Assembly: GCA_024220505.1 (NCBI GenBank)
Contig: JAKZZE010000007.1
Coordinates: 1,426,001 to 1,490,000, forward strand
Length of the DNA stretch: 64,000 nucleotides
From: Rhizopus arrhizus
Taxonomy: Eukaryota > Mucoromycota > Mucoromycetes > Mucorales > Rhizopodaceae
Direction of reading: 5' to 3'
In this document: one piece after another, positions 47,307 through 60,073 of the stretch
Position numbering within the stretch: the first letter of the stretch is position 1
How the letters are laid out: every line of letters starts with the position of its first letter
Notes under the pieces: model-generated
Databases searched by the model: none
Told to the model about the DNA's origin: nothing
What the model saw: only the letters and a program-made list of their open reading frames with translations
Translations under genes and position numbers: made by a program

Positions 47307-49021
47307 ATAACCCTATATAATGTCTTTCTCTTCTCCTTCCTACTGTTTATATAAAGTCTTGAACCTTTACACATTTTCTTGCTCGCTGAATTTATATCTT
47401 TATTATACAAACTGTGCTTCACATAGTGTACGCTCAGTGTAACGCTCTCGATGCCAATCTGTAGATTTTTATTTTAAACTGTGCTCAACTACTATTACGA
47501 TTTATTCTTGCAAACATCATTCGACAGGCTCATCCAGAACGCTTGAGATCGATAGAATGTTGAACAAAGCCATGAGGAAGTGGTTTGGAGACTATTTTAA
47601 GTCTCTGAAATTCTTGTTCTCAAAGTCTTGCCGTTCACCAAGCTGCAATGAACTTTTTCATTTTATGATAGCTCAACCGATGTTCAAAGAGGGTAAATTT
47701 CAGGAGAGTGGGTTAGAAGATAAAGGAACCTGTGATCTCTACATAATATCGTTTTGTTCATCTGTTTAAAAATAGGAATACGTGCATTATCCAAAAGTCA
47801 AAACAAAAGAATCAGTACCATCTTACCCACTGTCTCTGAAACTCATTCCATTATTAACCAATGACTGTGCCTCCAACCACTGGACTTCTTCAGGCATGTG
47901 ATCATCTCTCCAGGGAACACATTGAAATCAGACATGTTTATGAAAGTTGCAGTTTGATACATGAGCAAAAAAAAAATGGCAACGACCATCTTGGGATTGT
48001 ATGACTGTCGACTTTTATAGTGATTAATTATTGTCTTGCTGAAAATGATATATCCATGATTGCCGGGTCTTGCAAGAAAGAAAGAATTGGTTGTTACACA
48101 CCGTTACGAGTTGCTCACCTGTAGAACAAACCTCTTGGTCATCATGCGTCTTTTCAATGAAGAGAAGCATCAGGTTGTTTAAGACTTGATGTTGAGCTCA
48201 TCAAAGACTACAAAAAGGCACGGTGAAGCTGTTTACTTGACTTGTCAAGTGTGTTGAAAAGCCTCTGATTGATCTTTATTGAAGTAAAGGATACTCTATT
48301 ATCAAGTATACAAATGACATTGTTACCAAAATGAAGACAAAAAATGTGGGCATGGACTCTTCAAGCTTCACTTTTATTTTTTAAAATACAAGAATTTTCA
48401 CAGTCATTTTCTGTCTTCATCTTTTCAAGTTTGCATACTGAGAGCTTGAAGAGAAATAGTCAAGATAGAAAATAACTTGTATATCAAAAGCAAGTTTGAC
48501 AACAGAGCAGGTCAGTATCTATATCCTTTGTCTTTCTTTTGGTAATAAAGCGATCAAGATGAGCCTGCTGCTTGCTTGTTGAAAGACAGAGATTGAATTC
48601 ATTTATCATAAAAAATAAATCCATCCCACAGAAATGGTGTGCAATTTACAACTCATTTTGGGTCAACACCCCTCTCTATATATATGCATCTTTTAAAACG
48701 GTTTGCAATAACTGTGAATGTTGTATTTATAATACAAAATCCATCGCAATCGACAGCCTATTTGTGCAAAAAAAAAAAAAAGGTGTCAATTGAGCTTGAT
48801 CAAAGCCGCAGATTGGCACCGTATTGTCTTTGGACAGCCAATGTGTCCAGTATACGGTAATAAGCATGTACAATTTATATAAAATGATTAATGTTGACAA
48901 AAAAAAATGGATTCACTTGACGCTTTCCCTCTCATTTCCTTTGGTTTTCTATCTTTGTTTCTTTTCTTATCGAATGTCAAGAAGATTAAATTAAAATGAT
49001 ATAAACAGGAATAGTGAAATA
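47307..49021. other. Convergent intergenic region
   Basis: About 1.7 kb between the 3' ends of LAT1 (+) and the Zn2Cys6 gene (-), larger than needed for two terminators. It is AT-rich with short unconvincing frames (for example 47,557-47,769). No gene or repeat unit was identified. Confidence 0.5.
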
Positions 49022-51405
49022 TTACATGCCAGTATATGTATTTGAATTTTGCTGCTGTGTAGGATGATTAAAGTTTGTTTGCTGCTGTCCTGACAAAAGC
49101 GGTGCATGTGAGAAATTGCTTCTTGAATCGAGAATAACCTGTCCAAATAGTTCAGTGTCAAACAAAAACTCGGCACTGTTGAAGTTGATGTCATTCCGGT
49201 AGTAATTGAATGCTGTCTGTGGCTGTTGACTGTATAATGATGACGAGTTGGATTCAGATGGTTGAGTTGCAGTAGTACTTGCTGGCATATAGAAATTAGA
49301 TTGATAAGACATGGAGGATTGCGTCAATGACTGCGGGTCTTGAGAAAGCATGCTTGATATTGAGTGATTTGGTTTTTCTCCCTGGCTATAATTATTTCTA
49401 TCAGTATTTTCATACAATTTCTCATGAGTAAATAGCAATTCTTTGGTTGCGTTTGCTAGGTTTTCACAAGTTAACCAGTAAGGTGATAGGCCCTATTTGA
49501 TCTTTTAGTTTGTATGACCCATTAGCTTCAATTGCCACTGACCTCAATCAGCTCGTACAAAATCTTCAAGCCTCGTTTACTCTTCTCACGATCTTCTCGA
49601 GTGCGTGAAAAAGCCGAGGTCATCAAGAGAGTAGCAAACACATAGGCAGAATACCCAATATAAGGCAAGATAGAGCTACCACAGAGGTCTTTCATTGCAC
49701 CAAAAATACCCATGGCTGCATCCACACACATGTGGCAAGTCTCAATACTCGTCTTTATTCTTCTGGCTAAATCATCGGACCCGTGATGCGATTGATCGAT
49801 GTAAGCCAAGCTTCCTCTGTGAAGTATCATCATACTTGAGCACCATACCGCATGACAATTGAGCCAGATGGACAAGTGCTGAGAGTTTGCAAACCTTTGA
49901 TGATGTTCCAAGTTCTTTTGTGTGAACTGAAACTTTTCAGGTAAACTCTCTTGCCATGAGCGAAGTTGCATATCGAGGTTTCTGTACTCTGCAATCGGTG
50001 GCCACATTATCGTGCCATTCACATTCTGTTTGTTGCTGTTGTTTTTATTCATGTATTTGTTGACTTCTCCAAATCTTTCTACACAGTCCAAATAGTATTT
50101 TACGATATTCAATAGAGAGTCTTCAGCAATTGGTTTTCCATGAATATCTGTGTGAAGATCAGGGTCCCTGAGTAGAATGGTTTCTGCAACGTTTGTAGGA
50201 TGCGCATCACGATCTGATCTTTCAAGACACTGAGGACGATGGGTTCCTGCACTTGCCAATCTATAAAAAAAAAGTTTTAAAAAAAGGCATTAGTGTTGCT
50301 TCTTTTTTTTTTAACTTGTCAAGTAGGAGACAGCTCCAAAACACACGACGGCGCACCGCTATTGCCACTGCGTCTACCGAACCATCTTCTGCAAGAATGG
50401 GTGCACTTAATACTTCTTCTTTATGATAACCTAATTCCTGACAGAATCTATTACACATGTTAATTCAATATTCTTACATTCTCTTATCTCTTTTACCTCA
50501 TAGCCAAACCTCCGTAAACCCAAGACCTATCAGAACGGGTTTAAGTTAACCCATCAAGTTTGTATAACCGTTTGGTCTTACATTGATCCTGAAGCACGGC
50601 CATATTCTACACAGGACATGATGCCCCAAAATTGTATATTGGCTACCGTGGGTTGCAAAGTTCTGGCATCCACCAACGATAAGGCCTTATTCGCAAACCG
50701 TTCGCATGCTGAATAAGGTGGATTTGTACGGACTGAAGGATGATCAGAGAATCTTTTAAAAAATCAATTGAATGGACATGCTAATGATCTATATCTGTTA
50801 CTTTACCGTGCACTGGCCGCCAAGACACTGTATAATAAAGGACGGGATACTGTTCCATTGCGAATGCTCTTTTTTAAGCTTGCACGATGCACAAAGGGAA
50901 TAAAGGCATTGATATGCTTAAAGAATATGTCTACAAGGTGATCCACAATTGGTAAAGGTGGGAGATCATCACCAGAGTCGCCTAAAAAAACCCCAAAATT
51001 TTAACTCTAATGCTTATATAATCCAAAAAACAAACAAATACTTGGATAAATGGGTGTAGACAAGATATTATTTGGAGAAGCGGATCTTGATAGATTTTCT
51101 GTACTCATCAATCTTTTTTCCAGTTCTGTCAGCTTTTCTTCTAATGTCTGCACATATCCTTTGCGTGGACCTCTTTTCTTGCTCTCTGCGTATTCACATG
51201 CTATACCCATCTGTTGACAATTTGAACAATAGGGTTGCTGTCCATCACATTTTATCTAAAGCATCATAAATTTATTGTCGCGTACTCAAAAACAAAAAAA
51301 AAAAAAAAAAACCCTTCTCCTATTATGTACCTTTTTCTTCCGACAGTACGTACAAGCTTGGGTTGTCCTTGATCGTTTTTTAGGGTTTATTTGTGATAGA
51401 TCCAT
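49022..51405 (-). CDS. Zn2Cys6 transcription factor with fungal-specific TF domain
   Basis: Eight exons sum to 661 aa: 51405-51331, 51255-51042, 50981-50807, 50752-50582, 50527-50498, 50447-50316, 50260-49543 and 49492-49022. The N-terminal binuclear cluster is split by intron 1: CTYCRKKK then IKCDGQQPYCSNCQQMGIAC, with basic linker SKKRGPRKGYVQ and a coiled coil, TLEEKLTELEKRL, for dimerisation. The middle is the fungal-specific transcription factor region (FFKHINAFIPFVH, RRRVFWSCLLLDK). The C-terminus is Gln/Ser/Asn-rich and probably activating. Target genes are unknown; the nearest neighbours offer no clue. One exon is only 30 nt (50498-50527). Confidence 0.88.
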
Positions 51406-52193
51406 TTTTTATAAACAGAATGGAATGTTTAAAAACTGCTCTTTATGTATTATAATTCACAGTTGTGAGAGAAAAAGGCAAGAAAAAAGCAAAACTATAT
51501 TTTTATTTAATCAAACAAAAAAAAAGAGCTAAATTATTTATCCGATCACACCACCGGTTAATCATTTGTCCGCTATTAGTTTTTTTTTTTTTTTTTTTCC
51601 TGCTTGATCCAACAAGTAGTTGAGCTTCACAGGTGCTTATACGACGAATTTGTATACTATCAATTTGCATTATTAAATAAATGAACTAGCCTGTCTTTTA
51701 TAGATTAACTTTGATTAATTGTTACTTTATAATATTTTGAATTAAATTCAAACTGCATCACATATAGTCATACAATATACAGGATTCAAATTCCATGTAC
51801 TCTCTAGTCAAATAAATCAAAATTCATGTCGTCATATAACCCAATGCTTTCTTTTCGACAATTTTAAAGTAATTTTAAAAAAAGATGTATTACGATCACT
51901 TATTATTCACAACAACAATAATACCTGTTTTGCTTAAATTTTTAGTGTCATACTAAATCATAAATTACAAAACCAGATCACATAAACCATTGTTATTCCC
52001 ATAAATCGTTTTTGTTGCCTTTCCTTTTATATATAATGAAATCAAGAATAGATCAGCATCCTCTTTTAATCCATGTCTTTTTTAATTCATTTTGAGTAGC
52101 CATAAAGTGACAAGCAGACACCACAATTTTATTTTTGTTGATGAATATCATAAAGCAAAATAGTACAAGTCAAAGATATCTATAAACAGATTT
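51406..52193. other. AT-rich intergenic region
   Basis: 788 bp holding the promoter of the Zn2Cys6 gene and the 3' end of the G-gamma gene. A T run (about 51,580-51,598) and very low GC; nothing else is seen. Confidence 0.6.
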
Positions 52194-52467
52194 TTACATT
52201 AAAATACAACCACATCCAGCTGTTGGCTCAGTAAATGGATCAGGATAACGACTCCCCCAGACGGATGGGACCATCCTGTCTTGATTGGTTTGGCAATAAT
52301 CAATTAAACTATATGCTCATTCAGTTAAAAAACAAAACATATCTAAAAACTTACGATTTGCTAGCTTCTGAAACTGGCACTCGAGATAGCTCAAGTTGTT
52401 CCTTTAATTTCTCGTTCAATTCTAATAATTTTCGTAACTTTGTTTCAGAAATACTTTGCTTTGACAT
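52194..52467 (-). CDS. STE18: Heterotrimeric G-protein gamma subunit
   Basis: Two exons, 52467-52355 and 52308-52194 (intron 52309-52354, 46 nt), encode 75 aa. The N-terminal helix ISETKLRKLLELNEKLKEQL is followed by PVSEASKSLIDYCQ and VPSVWGSRYPDPF, the standard order of fungal G-gamma proteins. The C-terminus GCGCILM ends in a CaaX box (CILM) preceded by two further cysteines, so farnesylation or geranylgeranylation plus palmitoylation is expected, tethering G-beta-gamma to the plasma membrane. Such subunits act in pheromone, nutrient or growth signalling. The model is strong because the helix, the conserved PVSEAS and the CaaX all fall in one spliced frame. Confidence 0.93.
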
Positions 52468-54645
52468 GTTTTTAAATTAATGATAAAAGTAAAAGAGAAA
52501 ACCAAATAAAAGGACAAGTTGTTTAGAAGGGAAGAAAAAGAAGAGGAAAAGCTAAAGTAAATACAAAATAAACCCAAAGTGGGGGCTATAAATGAGTGAC
52601 AAGAAACGGGTTTCAAAGCAGGTTGTTTTTTTTTTCTTTTTTCTTTTTTTTTTTTTTAATCAAATAGGGAGAAGTGGTACAATGGACTTTTTTTCATTTT
52701 CTCCCTTAATTTTTTTTTTCAAAGCTTCTTTTAGGTCTGCAACAGGGACATATTTAATCAGCCTTATTCATTGAGTAATCTCCTTTTATCATTGAATGAT
52801 GGCATTTATTAAATCAGCGCATAGTAATAGTGAAGAGAGTGGTAATTTCACTTCATTCTTGTACTACAACACAAGATATGCATTCTGGGCACACAGAAAT
52901 GAAGCAAATTATCAGGGCATGACCGTTGTCAATGAATCCAGTGTATAGATTATCCTGGCATCGAATAAACTATGCATAGGCTCTCTTTCATTAACGCAAG
53001 GATTTGCTAGTCTTAAAAATGCTTTCATCAATAGAAACTCCCCTTTTAGCTTTTCTCAAAAAGTGTTTCGTATCATTTCAATTTTTTTTTTTTTTTTTCA
53101 TTTGCAGAAAACGCCTATTTAATAATAAAGTTAAAAAATAAACAAACCTGTCTTTTTTTAAAAAAATAATAATCTAGATTGGAATAAAATCAAAGTTAAA
53201 ATAGCAATTGGTACTTTACTCCTGGTCAATTTTGTATCCATACATAAAAAATGAGTCTTTTCTGTAGTAATGATGAATGGTCTGTCTTTCAGAGATCTTT
53301 TTGTCTGTCATGGTTCTTGTTATCTAGTTTTGCTTATTTTCCTTGTGTTTTTTAAATTATTTCGTGTTTCATATGCTCCTTTTTGCCTTTGTCTACAGAA
53401 CTGTGATCAAAAGATACTAAAGCTCTGTTTCTGATGCCTAATACAAGGTTACAATAGCTCGACATATAGTCTGCAGTCCATGTCTTTGTGCGCCTTATTC
53501 ACCGTACTCGGCAGATGCTGTTTGTATAGAATTACTCAAATCTTGCGCGAGTAGCAACATGGGATTGAGTACATAGTATCATTAAAATTTCGTATTGTTT
53601 ACCAAAGTTAACTAAAGTTGGCCTTGAATTTACTTTGGCCTGTGAGTATTTTCATGTCTTATATAAATGAGTCATTTGATGAAACAAGTTCTATCTCTCT
53701 TTGTCTTTAAATCTAAAAAAAAAAAATATGTCTACAATATTCAGTATTAGTTTCAGTGTCCGCATTCAATTGGCCATCATCTACAAAAGTATGTCTAACA
53801 TACAGAGTACAATAATTGTATGAAACAATACATTGTCGTGATCTCATTTCAGCGACATAAGATACATATACAGTCAGCATGCTAAGGGTGCATGCGGCTG
53901 GCAGCATAACAAGTAAAGCCTAAGGCTGCGTTAATAACAACATTTGAATATCGTATTCTATCAAGTGCTTTTTTCTACTGGATAGGATCATTGCCACCTG
54001 TTTGCTCTAACGGTTTTCACATGCTTGATTATTAAGGGCCTGTTGCTTGTTAAACCTGAGAAGGGTTTGCATGTGGAACGGTACATGAGTTTCACCAAAT
54101 CGTTATAACTTTTCATTCTTTTAGTCCATTTTATGAATCTAGAACTCTTGTCAGTTAACAAAATAATTTGAATAAATGCAATGAATCTTTTATCTACTTT
54201 CAAGTAGTTTCCAGCAAAAAAAAAAAAAAAAAAAAAAACAAAACAAAAAAAGAAAACTTGAATGCTTTAAACCTAAATAAATAAAGATAAAAAAGAATTT
54301 ATCCAGAAATACATCTATGGTTACTGTTTGGCTATCCGATATAGGGCCTGCGACTTCAACCAGGTTCTATATCTAATTTAAACATGGAAAAATAGCACGA
54401 TGAAAAAAGCTTAAAACTTATTGCAGACTGAGATTGACTAAATGTCATTTTAGGAATATAGCTTTCTTTCTCTTTTTTTATATATTTTCATTTTGCGCAC
54501 CTCATCTTCTTTACGGTGAGGGTTTGAAGTTCTCACCGTTATTAAGATTGTAAAGCCAAACAAAGCCCCATTTAAAATGTTTATTGAAGAATTAATGTTG
54601 ACGCTTAAGTTTATTTTGTATATATTCGAGGGCTAAGCATTTTCC

Positions 54646-54681
<36 letters not shown>

Positions 54682-54834
54682 CTTAATATGAACGTTTTTT
54701 GTATCTTTTACTTTTATAAAAAGATGTAGATGAAATAAACATATAACATTAAAAGTTCAATTATAAGGGCTATTTTCAATTTTTTTTTTTTCTGTTGTGA
54801 TACAACTGCACTGGCAGTCGTTGTCAAGTTAAAT
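52468..54834. other. Gene-poor AT-rich region
   Basis: About 2.4 kb with T- and A-rich runs (52,625-52,660; 53,081-53,098; 23 A at 54216-54238; 29 A at 54646-54674). The G-gamma promoter lies at its left end. Open frames are short and without motif. No gene is supported. Confidence 0.55.
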
Positions 54835-55440
54835 TCAACCATACCCATCATAATTTAAATAACATTCTTCTACGTCAGCATGGTATGCAGGATAACAAAA
54901 AAGAAATGTTAGCGCCTTTGGTTCTCCTCTGTTTGGTGGTGTACACCAAGTACTGCGCTTCCAGTTGGTCTTGTAATTGGTGGGTATTTTTCCTTTACTA
55001 GCATTAAAGGCATAATCAAGACACAATTTATGACTGTGATCATTCATTACTTCAATGGCTCTGCTTTCTACTTCTTTCTATTGTCTTTGAATTAGAATTC
55101 TATAAATGCCAATATATTTGAGTTACCTTAATTGTATATAGTTGCTGTATGATATCAATAGCATTTGATGACAAACTAAGCTCATGTCGTAACTAATTGA
55201 TATTTAAGCCATTTTTAGCAAGATTATTTGTTGCTATATTGCAAGTATGACCTAAATGACATGTTGGTACAAACAACGGCAAAATGTTTTCAAATACCCT
55301 GCCCAAGAGCTGGATAGATCTTTTAGAAAAAAAAAAAAAAAAAAAAAAAAAGTTCTCTTTTTGAAAAGACAACATAGTTTCCATTTGATCAGTAACATTA
55401 TTTGCTTTTCGAGCCAAATTTCCTACGTCTATTCATAAGT
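54835..55440 (-). pseudogene. Unassigned gene relic with in-frame stop
   Basis: On the minus strand a single frame reads GNLARKANNVTDQMETML at about 55,420-55,365, passes through a T/A homopolymer (25 A on the plus strand, 55327-55351), continues as GRVFENILPLFVPTCHLGH and LAKNGLNIN, meets a TAG (about 55,193-55,195), resumes as LRHELSLSSNAIDIIQQL, and splices across a plausible intron (about 55,082-55,129) into KEVESRAIEVMNDHSHK ... NYDGYG with a stop at about 54,835. The family is not recognised. The internal stop and homopolymer suggest a decayed host or transposon gene. Confidence 0.4.
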
Positions 55441-55489
55441 TTGCATCATCATCATATTTGACCAATTCACCATAAACAAAGTTAATACA

Positions 55490-55525
55490 TACAGTGGCTC
55501 ATAAAACTGTACAAGTATTTTGCAT
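55490..55525 (+). mobile_element. Tc1/mariner-like terminal inverted repeat end
   Basis: The sequence TACAGTGGCTCATAAAACT starts right after a TA dinucleotide context and resembles the outer end of Tc1/mariner elements, which begin CAGTG(G/C)... next to a TA target. No matching inverted copy was found downstream in the window and no transposase could be read, so it is at most a remnant. Confidence 0.4.
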
Positions 55526-55699
55526 TTTGGATTCAATGGGATTCATCAGCAACAAAAAGATAAATAAGCTACTACATATTATACATCATTCGAAAGTAGA
55601 GCTTATTGGCTTCCTGTTGACGGCGATTAGTTGGTCATACAGAGTTTTTACCAAGACTTTGCGGTTTTGACAAGCGATTTAGCAAAAGACCAGAAATGA

Positions 55700-56160
55700 T
55701 TTTGCTCTTCGTTAAGCTCAGTCTCATGGCTTTCAAGGCCATAAAGAAACAATTTCTGCAACAAGGTCTAGATTACCAAGAACAACATACAAATTCAAAA
55801 CTGCTTTCTTGCTGTCGACCAGCAATCTCACTTGATCCAATCCTTTGGTTGCCGATGACCCGAAAAGAACGCAGCCGATGCATAAGATGGTGTCTTGGAT
55901 GACTGCCTGACAGCAAACCCAGGCCCGGTCTCCTCCATCGGGATCAGATGCTGACAAAAAGACATGCAGAGCCTGCTACAAATGCCTAGCGCTATTGAAA
56001 ATCCTTTCTGGTTTATTTTAAATCTTCTACCAACAAAAATTCCTTGTTCAAAACGTGTAATTACACCTTGGTCTCTTCGTTGGTCAATCATATGCTCAAT
56101 CCTATTTAAACTGGTCATCGTAATCACTATATAAACACTTGTACCATACCTGCACATGAT
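55700..56160 (-). pseudogene. Unassigned coding-like relic
   Basis: Two minus-strand frames overlap here: one reads DPDGGDRAWVCCQAVIQ and VDSKKAVLNLYVVLGN (55,957-55,733), the other MIDQRRDQGVITRFEQG and KINQKGFSIALG (56,157-55,828). The good-looking parts are successive rather than simultaneous, as expected of one gene with a frameshift near 55,950-55,980. The family was not recognised. Proximity to the Tc1-like end suggests this was disrupted or carried by a transposon. Confidence 0.3.
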
Positions 56161-58216
56161 TAGCTCCTTCTAAATTGACTCTTAAAGCATTAAGGTTGTT
56201 ACCATGTTCCAAATATTATCCCATTAACCTTTTTTATCCTTGATCCCGTAGGGCTTTTTAGACTCACTTTATTTCATATTGAGCTAGTCCGGGCGAACAG
56301 ATGTGATAAATACCCCACGCTCAAACGAATATTATAAATAAATAATTAAAATCTTTTATTCAAAGATTTGCACGTATTTTTTCTTTATATGCCTCCGTCG
56401 AAAATTTATATATTTTTATTCAAGAGGAATAATAGGCAGGTTATCTTTTGATCATTTTTGTATAATTCCGAAACAAAAGAGACATAGTAAGCGAAAAAAA
56501 AAACACACACACAGGTCCACAATTTAAGGTGACAATGACAAGTGAATGCAGTTGAGCGCAGGTGAATTAGCGATCCCTTCGACTCCATGATCCCCTCTGC
56601 ATCGTGCACTACTATGCTTTGACAGTGGGATGAAGATGTGAGAGGAGTCTGTTCACGAGAGACGAGAAGCAGACAGATCTAACCAGACTTGGCCAGGATA
56701 GGGATCCGTGGTGTAGTCACCATCAGGGTTGCAAAGCTGATCAAAGTGTCAAACAATTATGCACCATGCCACACAGTAAGATGGAAGTTGATTCAGAGCA
56801 TAGTCTATGTGGAAACACACATAACTAATCGGTGGGAATGGGAGGCAGGACCAGAGAAAAGGAGGAACCACAGTCTTTATTTACCTCAAAGCTCGTCCTT
56901 TAGTTTCCAAGCAACATACTCTATATCTCTTCCTCACCGGGCCAAAACTAATCCCAGACCATCTACACCATCACAGGCTTCCATGCAAATATCTTCTGGA
57001 CTGAATGACGCCCAAACAATTTCCTGATCCTTCTTGTGTTTATTATGACAGGATGGAGACACCAAAAAAGATTTCATCCAGTCTTGTCCTCTTTTCAAAG
57101 AAATAGGGTAAACAATCGCCAATGGATTTTTTATTGATCCCCTCATCACTTCATTTTGTTATCACTACCCGTCCTATCTTGTCTGGCCCCACAGTCATCC
57201 CCTCTGGCTCATTTGTCTCTATTTGTCGCTGTACTCTCCTGTCCCTCTCGAAATTTCACTAAAATTTCGTCTTTGATGGTCAACAAGAATGGCCGCAAGC
57301 TTATTCAAAAAAAAAAAAAAAAAACCAACCAACTGAAAGCAATAGCTGCCTTAAAAACAGTTCTTGGTCGAGTGCCTAATCCCATCTATTTTTACATGTG
57401 TCCTTCTATCATTTTCTTATATTAGCCAAAGGTGTACGTCTTTGCGTGACACCTAAATGAAAATACCATTTCTAGAAACAACACACTTTTCTTTGACAAT
57501 GTTTATAGAAAAGACTGTATAACCAATACATAGTGTATGAAAAAGAAGTTATATCTAAGATTAAGCCTTTATTTTTAATACGGGAATGTTGTTTTTGCTT
57601 AAAATTATAGTTTGATGGATTTCATTCAAGAAGATACAGGTAAATATAACAGAAGATTCAAACAAAGAATAAGTAAGTTAAAAAAGAGTTTAGTGTCAAA
57701 GCATTGGATAGACTACTATCATAGTATCGATAGTTATAGGAGATTAGATTCTACACTTATCTTTATATTGTTATATAATTGTACTACTCAATTGGGATGT
57801 TATGATAGCTGTGACAATCAAAATCTGCTAAATAACTCTAATTACCAGTACCCTTAGGAATAACGGTGTTCAGATATTCATCTTGCTCTTTAGATTTTCT
57901 TCAACTAAAATTTTTTGATATGTTTGAAAGTAGATACATGTTTTTTCATGTAGAAAGAGTACGTTTAACCTACCCTTTGGATATGACAAGACTGTAGTTT
58001 AGGAAAAAAAAACTACCAATGTAATTTAAAATCCGCATATGGTTCTGTGAGACCAGCATAAATGGACACAGTGAACATTGGAGGTGAGAAAGTTGCCAAA
58101 TAAAGAAACCGTGTATTGATTGGACAAACCTATTCCCACGTATCACTGCATAAAATACGTTATCTCTCTCCTTTTCTTTCTCTCCCTTTTTTTTATATTT
58201 CTTCTTCTTTACTGTG
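56161..58216. other. Gene-poor region with a GC-richer island
   Basis: AT-rich except for about 56,520-57,280, which is clearly richer in GC. In that island a minus-strand frame (57,149-56,934) reads MMRGSIKNPLAIVYPI ... EDICMEACDGVDGLGL and, after a TGA, stays open for 15 more codons. A short plus frame at 57,615-57,857 looks random. An A tract lies at about 57,307-57,323. The ALDH promoter is at the right end. No gene is firmly supported. Confidence 0.4.
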
Positions 58217-60073
58217 ATGTTGACTAGAGTATTAAGATCACGTATCAGTTTACGTCATCCATCCTTTTATCGCTATACACGTTCTTTATCCACATTTGAT
58301 AAACACAAGGATGTTTTTGAGGCACTCGGTTTAAACAAATCAAACAACCCAGGTGTCTTTGACGGTGAGTGGAAAGGATCGGGTCCTATCGTACCCTCTT
58401 ACAATCCGGTTAACAATGAAGTGATTGCAGAAGTGATCACAGTAAGTCGCATTTTCCCACGATAGACATTTTTTCTCACACTCCCTCTTAGGGAACCACG
58501 CAAGATCTGGATGTTGCTTTTGACAAAGTAGCCGAAGCACAAAAGCTGTGGAGAGAGGTAAAAAGGGAGAGAGGGAATGAGAAAACAAAAGCTCATGTTG
58601 ACCTGTGTAGATGCCTGTGCCTAAACGTGGGCAGGTGTTATTGACCATGAGAGATGCACTTGTGAAGCATCTGGAACCGCTTGGAAAGTTAGTTTCACTT
58701 GAGATGGGCAAGATTTTACCAGAGGGCATTGGCGAAGTACAAGAGTATATTGATGTTTTGGAATATGCCTTGGGTTTATCTCGTACACTCCAGGGAACGA
58801 TCATTCCGTCTGAAAGACCTGGCCATGCGATGTTGGAGACTTGGAATCCGTTAGGTACGGTGGGTATCATCAGTGCCTTCAATTTTCCCGGTAAGTGATC
58901 CTCGTTTGTGATTCCTCCTTTCATCACTCATGCTATGCAGTGGCTGTCTTTGGTTGGAATTGTGCGATTGCGCTTGTCACTGGTAACGGTACAGTATGGA
59001 AACCAGCCCCGACAACCTCTCTTTGTGCAATTGCGGTCACCAAGATCATCGCCCAGGCTCTCAAAGACCGCGGTCTGCCTCCCTCCTTGTGCTCTCTAGT
59101 CACAGGTGGTACGGAGATAGGCCAGGCGATGGTGAGTGATCGACGGGCTCATGTCCTCTCCTTCACCGGCTCTACCAAGGTCGGTCGAGAGGTCGGACAG
59201 GTCGTCCAGGGCCGATTTGGTAAATCCATCCTTGAACTCGGTGGTAATAACGCAATCATCGTGACAGAGGATGCAGATCTCGACTTGGCCTCAAGAGCCA
59301 TCTTGTTTGCCGCGGTGGGTACGGCTGGACAGAGATGCACGACGACACGTCGTTTGATTGTTCAGGAATCGATCTATGACAACTTGATGGGCCGCTTGAA
59401 GAAGGCCTATGGTCAGGTCAAGGTCGGTGATCCTCTACAGGACGGTGTGCTCTGTGGCCCACTTCATACGTCTCAAGCCGTTAAAGTCTATCAGGACGTG
59501 TTGGAAAAGGTCAAGGCACAAGGAGGTCAGGTCGTGGTCGGAGGCCGTGTGCTAAGCGAAGGCTCTTTGAAATCTGGAAATTTTGTTGAACCCACCATGA
59601 CCCGCGTTCAGCCTGGGATGGAAGTCGTTCAGAATGAAGCCTTTGTGCCTGTTCTTCATACCATGACATACAAGGTAAATCCTTTCTTCATCATTCACTC
59701 ATACTCACTGTTTCAAAAAGACCCTGGATGAGGCCATTGCTATCAACAATAACGTAGCTCAAGGTTTATCCAGTTCTATCTTTACTACCAATCCTGGAAC
59801 GATCTTTAAATGGATTGGCCCTGCTGGCTCAGATTGCGGTATCATCAATGTTAACATTCCTACTAATGGTGCCGAGATCGGCGGCGCCTTTGGCGGAGAG
59901 AAAGAAACAGGCGGTGGACGTGAGAGTGGTAGTGACAGTTGGAAACAATATTGTAGACGAGGCACATGGTAACTATAGAAATAATGATAAAAATATCCTA
60001 TTGACTCTATAAAAATAGTACGATTAATTATTCTGGTGCGCTGCCATTGGCTCAAGGAATTAATTTTGGTTAA
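58217..60073 (+). CDS. ALDH7-type aldehyde dehydrogenase (alpha-aminoadipic semialdehyde dehydrogenase/antiquitin)
   Basis: Six exons (58217-58441, 58492-58557, 58611-58890, 58941-59674, 59721-59968, 60019-60073) give 535 aa, like human ALDH7A1 (539). The N-terminus ([19 protein letters not shown]) is a likely mitochondrial presequence. Motifs: [18 protein letters not shown] and [12 protein letters not shown] (NAD fold), [11 protein letters not shown], catalytic Glu in ELGGNNAI, catalytic Cys in [11 protein letters not shown], and the ALDH7 C-terminal signature [23 protein letters not shown] shortened here to [13 protein letters not shown]. The end [17 protein letters not shown] matches ALDH7A1. 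It oxidises alpha-aminoadipic semialdehyde or other aldehydes with NAD+. The start was taken at 58217, the first ATG after the T-rich leader. Confidence 0.94.

Noticed and set aside
56695..56730. tRNA A-box-like TGGTGTAGT
   Set aside because: No matching B box or cloverleaf follows.
56934..57149. Selenocysteine reading of the TGA
   Set aside because: No selenocysteine machinery or SECIS-like hairpin was seen, and the protein itself is not established.
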